From NCBI GenBank assembly GCA_000827495.1, contig KN817586.1, positions 3,170-28,075 on the forward strand: DNA of 24,906 nt, written 5' to 3'. This DNA comes from Hypholoma sublateritium FD-334 SS-4. Lineage: Eukaryota; Basidiomycota; Agaricomycetes; Agaricales; Strophariaceae. The notes beneath the pieces were generated by a model, which had not been told where the DNA came from, ran no database searches, and saw only the letters and a program-made list of their open reading frames with translations. The translations under genes and the position numbers were made by a program. Of this stretch, positions 1 to 8,838 are shown one piece after another. Positions within the stretch are counted from its first letter, which is position 1, and each line of letters begins with the position of its first letter.

Positions 1-2113
1 GCTCCACAAGGCGCGGAACGAGGTTCTTCTCCAGGTACGCCTGCCCACGCACATTTCAGCATCGATTTTTTATGAATAAACTGAAGCATACGCACGGGCC
101 GCAGAGGCGAAAAGTCATTCACGATATTACACACCGCCGACAGCGCCGCGCCGAGGACCCGCCGATCCTCGCCGCGCAGAAAATCTCCTCCATCAACCAC
201 CGGGGCAGCCTCGAGGGGCCACTTCATCTCTGCATCCGCCACACGCGCGCCCGGGGCCGTATTCGCACCCGCGGCGCTCCCGCCGATGCGCGGAGGGAGC
301 GGCGTCCCTAGCACGATGCATAGCACGTCGAGCCCCAGTCCCGTGTCGACGACGCTCGTCCTCAGCACGCTGACGCCGCGGCTCATCGCGCGGACGCACT
401 GGCTCGCGGCGTAGCGCGTGCCGATGTGCGTCGCGCGCAGGGCGCGGGAGAGGGACGGGAAGAGGGAGAGCGGCGGGGANGCGATGCGCCGCCGGACGTC
501 GTCCGATGCGAGGGCGAGCGAGGCGAGGGCTGTGAGGGCACCCTGCGATGCGGGGTGTAATTGAGATCAAATATGAAAAGCGTGTAGAAATTAGAAAATG
601 CACCTCGCGCAGAGCCTGCGTCGCGGCCGCTTCTACCTCCTCCCACTCCGGCGGGGCCGGCTCCGCCGGTCCCAATGCAAGGATAAGAGCCCCGAGGGCG
701 TCGAGACAGCCGCGATCGAGCGCAGCGTTGCACAGTTGCAGGTCGTCAGCAACTAGATTGTCTACGTCACACGTTAGATCATTATCTACAAATAAAAAAT
801 AAAATGCCCACGGAGCACGAAACAAGCGCGCATACGCACGAGCGGGCTCTCCGCCGGCGCAACGGAGAGCATGCGATTGACCACGTTGAGCACGGTGCGC
901 ACGCCAGTCTCCTCGAGCGTGGGCGGTGGGGCATGAGCTGAGCCCCCGGCCGCGGCGTGCGCGTGGACGAGGCTGTGGATGGTCGGCATGTGGGCGTGGG
1001 GGTACGACGTGCTGACGGAGTGAGAGTGCGAATGTCGGGGGTGCGGGTGGGACGAAGGCGGCGGGCGGGGCGGGAGAGAGCGTAAGGCGTGGGTGATGCT
1101 GCGCGTCGAAAACGTGAGTATATGCGCGAAATTTACTAAATTAATGGACGTACCATAGGCAGGCTGCGACCTGGACCTCGGCGGAGCGGCTTTTAGCATA
1201 GGTAATGATTGTGTTCAATGGGAGGGTGTCTGTACACTGTCAGAAAATGGTTGAAAAACAGATCACCGGTACGCACCACTTTGGCCCAGGTATCCAGCAA
1301 CGGTGGGATTTTCTTGAGCGAGCGCGGCAAGTGCATATAGTACGGCTTCGTCCATCTACAACAACGATTACGAGCGGCACATTAATGTGGGACAAAAACG
1401 TACCTTGTTATTCTTCCCTGGGGCATCCAGCAAGGCGACAAGCCACTTCGCGACGAGAGGTACGACAGGCGTCGTCGCCGCCGCCGTCTTTTCCCACCCA
1501 CGCTTACTGCGTGTAGTCTGCTCCGGGCTCGCGGGCGACGGTGTCCACTGGGTTACCGCGGCGCGGTGAGCAGGTGTGCGTAGCAGCGTCCCAAGGAGCT
1601 GTGCGATGGCGGTCGCGGAGGCGGACGGCGTTGCCAGAAATGGCAGGTATATGTCGAGCGCCTCTGCCGCACAGAGGGCATCGCAAGCGGAGGCGGCGGC
1701 GTCGCGCAGCTCGCGGGTTGGCGTCCGCGAGAGGCCCCAGAGGGCGGGGCCGACGGCGTCGGCGGTGCTGGTTGCGAGGACGCGGAGGGCGCGGGCGAGG
1801 GCCGCGCGTGCGTGGGGCTCGCGGTGGGCGGCAAGGGCGATGAGGAGGGCGCGGGGTGCGTGGACGGCGAGTAGTGCGTGTAGAACGGCGTCGGCGCCGA
1901 GGGCGAGGGAGGCGACGACATGTGCGGCCTCGGCGGCGAGGGCTGGGTCGTGGAGGGCGTCGATGAGGCTGGGNGCGGTTAGGCNGGCGGGGCGGGAAAG
2001 GGCGGGACGTACGCGGCGAGGAGGACGGGGTCCTGGACCAGGGCCGCCTTGGTCTTGGGGTTGCCGATGGCGGCGTTCTTGACGGCCTTGAGTCGCCCGA
2101 CGCTGATCGTCAT
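1..2113 (-). CDS. ARMC8: ARMC8/Vid28/Gid5-like armadillo-repeat protein (GID/CTLH E3 ligase subunit), partial at the 3' end
   Basis: Armadillo-repeat scaffold protein of the GID/CTLH ubiquitin ligase, which in yeast degrades gluconeogenic enzymes. I read seven exons (minus strand): 2113-1404, 1355-1277, 1229-1154, 1098-836, 761-604, 542-96 and 40-<1. Introns are 47-74 bp with GT-AG ends and phases agree from exon 2 onward. Family signatures recalled from ARMC8 appear in order: LKAVKNAAIGN near the N terminus, LAALAQENPTV, SAEVQVAACL, ASQCVRAMSRGVSVLRTS, then CNIVNDFSPLRP spliced to AYLEKNLVPRLVE at the window edge. About 590 codons are present against roughly 670 residues in human ARMC8, so the C-terminal 80-100 residues lie outside. 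Exon 1 is one base out of frame across the Ns at 1974 and 1985, most likely a sequencing indel. The start could be ATG 2113 or the in-frame ATG at 2161. The acceptor at 762 is chosen by phase; 786 (TTTGTAG) and 756 (ATCTAG) give the same phase. Confidence 0.88.
1974..1985. other. Ambiguous bases with apparent one-base frame break in ARMC8 exon 1
   Basis: Ns lie at 1974 and 1985 in a GC-rich run. The reading frame upstream (from ATG 2113, minus strand) hits a stop at 1979-1981, while the frame that carries the rest of the exon is offset by one base. Exon 1 is 710 nt, one short of a multiple of three. The simplest reading is a missing base at an N rather than a true mutation. A third N at 480 does not shift the frame. 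Confidence 0.8.
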
Positions 2114-2473
2114 CGTCGCTGACGAACAAGATCGTGTGGGAATATCGCGGCCCGTCATCACTCTTCTATTATTGGCGCATCCCGCCGCAAAGCGCCATCC
2201 ATTTCGCTCGCCTTAGCAGTGGCAACTCAAATCAAACTAACAGGCGCTAGTTAAATCCCACAATAAATTATTCCACGCCAAATCTCACCGCAACGAAGTC
2301 TTTACTGACGAATATTTTGAACAAGAATCGAATCTAGCGCCGCCTCGCTAAGAGCACGAATTATCAAATCACATGCGTACAAGTATAAGGACGACTGAGC
2401 CTTCCCAGCTGCCATGCCCACTTCCATATCACTTATTTCTCCTCCACGTTCCTTGCGTTTACCCTGAGGTTCG
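2114..2473. promoter_or_regulatory. Intergenic region upstream of ARMC8, possible divergent promoter
   Basis: About 360 bases, less GC-rich than the flanking ARMC8 exon. It has no convincing ORF on either strand. A GTATAAGG element near 2386 lies about 88 bases before the ATG of the weak plus-strand candidate at 2474, followed by a pyrimidine-rich leader. No TATA box was recognised for ARMC8 itself. Confidence 0.3.
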
Positions 2474-2872
2474 ATGACGACAATAACCACGACGTTCCGT
2501 GCGCTCGAGATCAGCAGCGCCACCGCAGTGTCTGTGTTTCTCTTTGGAGTCGCCACTCTCCCCCTAAAGGCGCTCGTTAGTTTCAGTCAGTTCTCCTCTG
2601 ATTTTTCTGGTATATTCTTTCCTATTAATCACATAGATTGGGGGCATCTGGTAAGTCACGCGCTATAAATACATGTCCCCGCGCCTGTTGAGACCCGTGG
2701 TACGCAGGCTGTTAGAGTTCGGCCTCACAATCACCGTCTCATACGAGGTGCTGTGGTGCCTATGTGTATGTGGTGTGCGGAGGGTAAAATGTGTATATGT
2801 AGCTTCAAGAGGGCCGGAATGTCCTTCCTACTTCTATGTATATTTCTTTGCATACCTAGGCAGAAGGAATAA
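2474..2872 (+). CDS. Weak candidate: small two-exon protein, function unknown
   Basis: Exon 1 (2474-2650, 59 codons) begins MTTITTTFRALEISSATAVS and carries a hydrophobic stretch (roughly residues 17-36) that could be one membrane segment. It ends at a consensus GTAAGT donor. A 57-bp intron (2651-2707, ending CGCAG) keeps phase 0 into exon 2 (2708-2872, 54 codons, rich in Cys and Met, stop TAA). Intron size and phase match the other genes here, and a TATA-like element lies about 88 bases upstream. Against it: no recognisable family and an odd composition in exon 2. It could be a chance ORF or transcribed non-coding DNA. Confidence 0.25.
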
Positions 2873-3782
2873 GTAGCAGATGTAAACGCCGCGCGCAATA
2901 GGCTGGAGTAATATTCTACACCCCAAATTGCAGGCATAGCGCCCGCACGGAAGCGCTCCATCCTATGTATTTCACCAGACGCGGGCGGGTTATTCGACGA
3001 TGTGTGCGCAGCGAAGGAAGTCCGCAGCGGATAAGACGTATCGCGCAGCCCATCCGCAAGCAGCGCGTCGAGATCCAAGCTTGGTACTATTATATACAGG
3101 AACGACGGGGCGATGCATTTTGTCTTGGAAGCGCGACGCGGCGCGACGCCGCGGCCGGCTCAGGCTGCACCTGCGCACGGAGGGCGTGAAGTCGGACAGG
3201 GAATCGAGCCATTAGAATAAAAATAAAAATGTAACCAAAAAACCAACCAGACGTACCACGTCGAGACAATCCCCCGCGCCGGCAGTAATGTCATACAAAA
3301 AAATCAGGCTGCACCGTGCGCAAATTTAAAGCGCGAGCGCTCTGCGCAGCGCAGCCGCAGCAATACGCAAAGTAAAGTCGGACGCGGACGCGGGGTGCAC
3401 AGTGTGAGGTACGGCGTGAGGCATGGACATGGGAAATACACCAGTGCCGAAGCGGTGGGTCGGTCTGAAGTCATAGGCCGGCGCTGCACAGAACACGCGC
3501 GAAATAGGGAACACATGGCTAAGGAGTGCCAATGCGCATCGGCACCGACATTGTCCCACAGCCTCTTACTTATTCACCTAGGCGCGCAGGTGCACGCGCG
3601 CATGTGCCCCAAGAAACGCTCGTCGTACATTAAAGGCGCCAGCGGAGACCGCGATAGATAGAGACAGAGACAGCGCAGGCGTCTATACATAGCTAGCCCG
3701 CAGTGGATCTTCTTTTCCTCCGCGCAGACAGGCACGCGCGTTCGCGCGCAAAGCGTGCGTACGCATACAGGGCTGCGCTTGT

Positions 3783-4055
3783 GGGTGGCAAGGCACAGTT
3801 CTAGCTGAGCGCGATGGAGCGCGGAGACGTGGAATGTATGCGTTGAACGAACACACGAAAGGCGGCACGGCGCAGAAAGGAGTAGACGATTTTAGGAGAC
3901 AAGACCGCCGCCCAGCGCTCGTGCATGGCGGGCGGCAGAATAGCCTCCAAATACGTGCCCAGGCCCGGCGTATATTGCTTCCCAGCTCCATTGCAGCGTA
4001 TGGAAAATCCCGATGAATAGAGCTGGCTGGGGACATGGGGTACACGGTGGAAATG
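3783..4055 (-). pseudogene. Unidentified exon-like coding relic
   Basis: On the minus strand one frame reads as protein-like sequence, with segments such as GLGTYLEAILPPAMHERW followed by VLSPKIVYSFLRRAAFRV, ending in a stop near 3801. The amphipathic, well-mixed composition differs from the Arg/Pro-rich shadow ORFs nearby. I found no start, no convincing splice partner and no family match from memory. A second protein-like piece on the same strand (about 3330-3490) could be another exon of the same decayed gene. A real but unrecognised multi-exon gene is also possible. Confidence 0.25.
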
Positions 4056-4420
4056 GGCACAAACGACCGTCACTACATATAGGTCCAAGAAAATTGTGGA
4101 GGGGGCGGCCTTAGCGGGGGATGCTGTATTTTTGCTATTGGTGAGCTCTACGTGTTATTTTGGTGGGCACAGGATGGTTTTACGGGCGAGAACGGCAGGC
4201 CGAATGCACGACGGTTACTAATTTGGACAAATGATTTGTTTGGGATGGGTTACATCCTGCATTCATTGAGTGCGTTCGGCGTTGCAACATGAGTCAATAT
4301 ATATTTCTACGTTCACTCTGCGAGTAAATTCGGAGCCGCGACACATGAGATTGGGGTGATCCTTCGAAGCGTGCTTAACGACTTCCATTTTTTCTGCTAT
4401 ACTGTAAGATGATAAGATTA

Positions 4421-4575
4421 CCCGTACACGGCCGTGTACGGCCGTATGTTACACGGTAGTAGACGGGTCTCGGCCAGGTCACGGCCGGGACGTATGTTCA
4501 CATGCCGTGGCTCTTTCCGGGACGGTACCCGCACCCGTATGACGGCACCCGTCTGCCGTCGACACACGGTTCCGG
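4421..4575. promoter_or_regulatory. Cluster of ACCCGT/CGG motifs centred on a 20-bp palindrome
   Basis: Positions 4422-4441 form a perfect 20-bp palindrome (CCGTACACGG followed by its reverse complement). The next 130 bases repeat its parts: ACCCGT at least three times, CACGGCCG twice, GTATGTT twice, and many CGG/CCG triplets in both orientations. Paired CGG triplets are typical targets of fungal Zn2Cys6 binuclear-cluster activators. That a regulator binds here is inference. The nearest annotated gene start downstream is at 5377. Confidence 0.35.
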
Positions 4576-5297
4576 GTGGCAGCCCTAACTGTATACAGAG
4601 CAAATCTACGTACCACTGCTACTGAGCAGTTGGTTCCTGGTGATATTTTAATCTTAGTCGCAAGAGACATATTTTAAGTCTAGACTCCGGTACTCTTGAG
4701 TCCAAGAGAACACCTTTCGCGCACACGTCGTCGCGTCGCACGAGCCCCGTCGCGTCTGGCGCGTCCAGCAGGCACGTGACAGGACTTGAGCATGAGCGGG
4801 ACCGACGGACCGCCGGCTCGCGCCGTGCTGTGCAACGTGGGCAGCGAAACGCACGTTGTACCCCCCGCTTCCAGTTATCAGGTAGTGGACGTTCGTCGGC
4901 GCACTGCTGCACTGCTTTGTTGCGAACGCCGCTAGTAATCATCCACCCGAAGCCGAACGCTTTCAGCGACCTTTCCTTTCGTGGCGCCCTTCTCAGTTCT
5001 CCCCGAATGAGCGCTCTCCGTCCACGCGCACGTGTCAACACTGCAGAGATAGGGTGGCAGAATTCGGCGACATAATCAAATGGTGGGTTCGCGAAATCGC
5101 CCCTGCTGTGGCGGCCTTTATATCCAGTCCCTAATTCCAGCAGCTTATCCCAGAAACGTTCCCTCTCGGTGCCCACCGGGAAGCTGCGCCATATCGTTCT
5201 CGAGGTGTGTCTGCGCCGCACCCGAATGTTCTCCGAGTGTTAAGCTTTGATGAAGTGGTCAGACAGGTCGTATGTACGTGGGCGCTATCCTTCGGTG

Positions 5298-5305
5298 TAT
5301 ATAAG
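5298..5305 (+). promoter_or_regulatory. TATA box of the GT4 gene
   Basis: TATATAAG lies 72 bases before the ATG at 5377 and is followed by a C-rich leader, a common arrangement in basidiomycete core promoters. Confidence 0.6.
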
Positions 5306-5376
5306 GCACAAATAAACCTCAGCCCACCACCTCGGAGACCTCTCCCGCTCCCCCTCCCCCCGCCGCTCCCCAGCCT

Positions 5377-6998
5377 ATGCACCCTCTATCCGGGAAGAAA
5401 CTCCTCGTATTCACTGAGTCCTATGGCGATGTCAACGGCGTCGCGCTCACCACCCGAAAGATCATTGAATACCTGAGGTCCCATGGCGCCAACATCGTGA
5501 TCGTCGCTCCTGTGTCGCCCATCTTTCCCGAGTCTACGAGCGACCAGATCCGCGTCTCTGGCTATCCGCTGCCAATGAATCCCGAGCTCGCGCTAGCATA
5601 TCCTCTCCGCTTGGACAAGATTGTGGCGAAAGCTTCCGGCAAATGGAAGGCGCTCGAGGACGTCGATGGGAGCACGATTCAACAAACCGTTGAACAGGAA
5701 CAGCCAGATCTTATATACTTGGCTTCTCCAGCCAGCCTTGGCTTCCAGATCCTCCTCCAACTACGCTTCCTTTCCCATTTCGCGCCTCAAGTCCCCGTTC
5801 TGGCGTATTTTCAGACCGACCTTTCGACATACGCCGAACTCATGTTCCCTCGCCCCGTTTCGTCGTTATCCGTATGGGTAATGCGAACAGTACAGGGATA
5901 CCTATTCTCGCATCCGACCGTTAAGACGGTATTCTACCCCAGCGTACTAATCAAGGACTACCTCCTGCACGCGAACGTCCAAGAAGACAAGCTCAAGCTC
6001 CTCCAGGGCGGCGTCGACACCGAGCTCTTTCACCCCGCCCGCGCCGACCCCGCGCTCAAGGCGCAGCTCGCCGGCTCCGACGGCAAGCTCGTCCTCGTCA
6101 GCGTGTGCCGCCTCTCCCACGAGAAAGGGTTCGACTTCCTCGCTGACGTCGCGCACGCACTGCACGCCGCCCACTTCCCCTTCCACCTGCACATCGTCGG
6201 CGGGAACCCCGCGCCCGCCGTCGCCGCCGCCATCATGCACCTCTTCGCGCGCCTCCCACCCGACGTCGTCTCCTTCGCCGGCGTCCTGCACGGCGCCGCG
6301 CTCGCGCGGGCGTACGCGAGCGCAGATGTGTTCGTGCACGCCTCGGTGTCAGAGACGTTCGGCCTCGTCGTGCTCGAGGCAATGGCGTCCGGCCTCCCCG
6401 TCGTCGCACGCGCACAGGGCGGGCCCGCGGACATCATCGCGCACGGCACAAGCGGCTTCCTCGTCCCGCCCGGCTCGCGGGACGCGTTCGTCGCGCGCGT
6501 GATGGCGTTCGGGCGCGGCGGTGCTCTCGAGGGTACCGCGGCGGACGGGATGCGCGCCACTGCGCGGCGCATGGCAGAGCAGGCGACGTGGGCGCGCATC
6601 GGGGACGAGCTCGCGGCGGAGCTCGCAGCGGCGCTGCCCACCGCGGTAGTGGAGCAGGGCGAGGAGGCGGAGGGCGCGCATACCACGCGCGGCCGGCGCC
6701 GTACGGGCACGGGCGTGGTGATGGTGTCGAGCGTAGCGGTGATTGCGCTGGTGTGGTCCGGGACGGCGTTGGTGTACGTGTTTGCGGCGATCCCGACCGC
6801 GGCGGCGCGTGCATGGCGGGCGATGAAGAGGGCGGTGTGGCGCCCGCGCGGGGCGCTGAAGAGTCTGAGCTTCTCGGTCTCGCGACTACGGAGGAATAAA
6901 TCCCACTCCCAGGTGCGTCTTCTTTTCCGCTTTCCATCCGATCGCTTATGATGTCTATGCCTCCTTAGATATTTGCTAGAGTTGAATGTGCCGCATAA
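5377..6998 (+). CDS. GT4-family glycosyltransferase (GT-B fold) with a C-terminal membrane segment
   Basis: Retaining glycosyltransferase that moves a sugar from a nucleotide donor; SQD2- or MgtA-like family-4 enzymes are the closest I recognise, and the acceptor is unknown. Exons are 5377-6912 and 6969-6998, joined over a 56-bp intron (GTGCGT...TTAG). The product is 521 residues; without splicing it would run to a stop at 6951. The N-terminal Rossmann domain opens with LLVFTESYGDVNGV (nucleotide-sugar GT4 loop, residues 9-22). The donor domain has RLSHEK (Arg245, Lys250) and the E-x7-E motif SETFGLVVLEAMASG (Glu326, Glu334). A hydrophobic stretch at about 447-472 suggests a membrane anchor or a tail-anchored enzyme. 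GC at third positions rises sharply after about 6000. The family call is firm; the substrate is not. Confidence 0.9.
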
Positions 6999-7153
6999 TA
7001 GCGCAACGTATACCCATTCTCCAGTGTTTAAACACGGCGTGTACTAATGTGATACCATATGCGCGCCGCGATGAAGACATTACTTAGCACACACTTTATT
7101 GTAACGAACCTGACGCCACGTTTGTAGATATCCTCAAGGGGAGAACTTGTTTG

Positions 7154-7170
7154 TTATATTATATTATATT
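7154..7170. repeat. ATATT microsatellite
   Basis: About 3.4 copies of a five-base AT unit about 160 bases after the GT4 stop codon. Confidence 0.7.
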
Positions 7171-7799
7171 TTGTATATTAAATGACAGTCGCAATACGTC
7201 TGAATGACACGCATATAGTGTTGTTCAGATACCTCACGCAACCGGATACAAGAGCCTATCGAGCACACCTACAGCGGTATATATCCGGCGCTGCTCTCGG
7301 TGCGCAGTCTTTCGTAACTTGGAGAAACGCACCGCTGCCTATTCGGGCGCCTATATTTTAGGCATGGTTGAGGTGGTAAAACTAAATACTCGTCTTTTGG
7401 CAAGATGACGGTGTTTCATGTTACGCAGTGTGATCATCGGCTTCATTTGTGAGCTGGCCGATAATAAGTATCTGGAAATTCATTGCGGTGTAACTATTTG
7501 GATCTCATAAGTCTGACAAAATACTAAAACAACAGATCGTGGACGGCTAGCTAAATTACAAACAATATAGTAGTCAAACACCTGAGAATGGCAGTCGAAG
7601 TATCTAGCAAGAAAAATATGATTTTAACGTGCTTTGGTCAGCGCGCACTCTACCTGCCGAAGGTGGGGTACCCATCGGCCGGTGAGGTGTGTGCCTAAGC
7701 CCAGAGCCCACGACAAGGGAGCACGGGGTGAGCTGGATGATGGCGGTGGGTGCAAACATCGCTCCACCGTGCAAAATGCGCGGCAGGCTCACCATCTCT

Positions 7800-8838
7800 G
7801 GGAAAAGAAATGTGTACTTACTTTATTTATTGAAGAAGGTATTCTGAGGCCCCAGAGGGCGACCATTAGCAGAGGCGAGGCGCTCAGATTGGGGTGCACA
7901 CTCAGGCCCAAGCTAGAGACGGAGCCCGAAGAACACTCGCTCCGATGGGAGGGGCTCATTTCAGGTTCGTCTATCACCGGCCGCAGCAAGGGTATCTCGA
8001 TCTCTATTTCGAAGAGAGAGCCACGTAATCGTTTGCCGCGGCCGTTGTTGCGGAATAGACATGGTCTCGCAGTGACGAGCGTCGGTCTCCGCCCCATAGG
8101 TTCGATGACGAATCTAAAGCTATATCAGAAACGGCGGGAGATAATGCATGACACTTGAAAACTCACTGAAAGAGTGCAGTTCGCTCCGCAGAACTGCAGG
8201 AATGGGGTGCAGCAGGATTCACACAATTACTAAGTACTATGTAGAGACAGGGCCAGGATTTGCATGGCAAGGAAATAGCGCATTCGTTCAAGGACAAGAC
8301 CAGCCGCGACAGGTGCTGCTCGATCGTGAAGAGAGCTGCAACAACTTTGGCGCGGCCGTTATGGCGGAATCAACGACTCGCTCAAGTGTGAGCGTCGGTC
8401 TCCAGTTATACCTAGATAATACGAGCGGTTAGCTGAAGAAAAGTACATCGTACTGTGGCCCGACGCTCACGTAGGTAAGGCCGATGGCCATGGGGCCCAT
8501 CGACGTGGAATGTCGCCCGTGCCCGAGTGGGTGCGTCTACATCCTCGCCGCCGATGGCCAGCCGCAGCAAGCGCAGCTCGATCTCCCGTTGGGAGAGAAC
8601 CACTCCGAAATTTGCTACGGCCGTTGCTGCAGGATCAACGACTCGATATCTCGAGCGTTGCTCTCTGCTCCGTTGGGCAGGTCGAAAACCTGCAGTTAAT
8701 ATTCTGGAAGACGGGCGTGAGTAAGCGTGTCATATTCAATAAAATGGGAGCTCATACCTTAGTCCTGTGCAGATAAATATATCCAGAAAGACTGTTGATT
8801 AGGAGGAGTATCTTGGATGGTGATAGAAGACGCACCAT
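7800..8838 (-). pseudogene. Possible decayed multi-exon gene containing tandem-repeat units
   Basis: On the minus strand a TATAAATA box (8953-8946) precedes an ATG at 8838. The first exon (8838-8758, 27 codons, beginning MVRLLSPSKILLLINS) ends at a GTATGA donor, and a 54-bp intron (8757-8704, ending TTCCAG) matches the local intron size. After it the frame stays open only about 22 codons before a stop at TGA. Further down, three related protein-like pieces appear in one register but are broken by stops and frame shifts: FRNNGRGK, FRHNGRAK and DPAATAVAN, each followed by a region resembling EIELRLLRL. No family is recognised. It may be a pseudogene, or a real gene whose exons I have not resolved. 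Confidence 0.25.
7980..8671. repeat. Three diverged tandem units
   Basis: Units at about 7980-8090, 8303-8403 and 8561-8671 align along their whole length. Each begins GCCGC(A/G)(G/A)CA, passes through a CTCGATC block and a (A/G)CGGCCGTT block, and ends with a (G/C)GAGCGT-type block. Units 1 and 2 share the exact 14-mer GAGCGTCGGTCTCC (8077-8090 and 8390-8403). Units 2 and 3 share ATCAACGACTCG. Start-to-start spacing is 323 and 258 bases. Confidence 0.65.

Larger units (their letters stand above)
2873..5376. other. Long intergenic stretch with scattered relics and no convincing gene
   Basis: About 2.5 kb. Both strands contain only short or compositionally odd ORFs. Features worth noting are an A-rich patch near 3217-3245, a GA-rich patch near 3652-3674, the exon-like relic at about 3783-4055 (minus), and the CGG-motif cluster at 4421-4575. 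A minus-strand 200-codon ORF (4619-5221) has no family signature and is left uncalled. The last 80 bases form the core promoter of the glycosyltransferase gene. Confidence 0.5.

Noticed and set aside
193..825. Long minus-strand ORF treated as its own gene
   Set aside because: It joins two ARMC8 exons through an intron in mixed frames; the spliced model explains the sequence better.
4619..5221. 200-codon minus-strand ORF upstream of the GT4 gene
   Set aside because: No recognisable motif, charged low-information composition, and it overlaps the GT4 promoter side; not enough to call.
5947..6937. Several long minus-strand ORFs inside the GT4 gene
   Set aside because: They are Arg/Pro/Ala-rich shadows of a GC-rich coding strand, with no family signature.
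2470..8112. Shared 14-mer AGGTTCGATGACGA near 2469 and 8099
   Set aside because: The flanks do not align, so it is probably chance.
7634..8158. 174-codon plus-strand ORF
   Set aside because: It runs through the tandem-repeat units and has no start context or family; likely chance.
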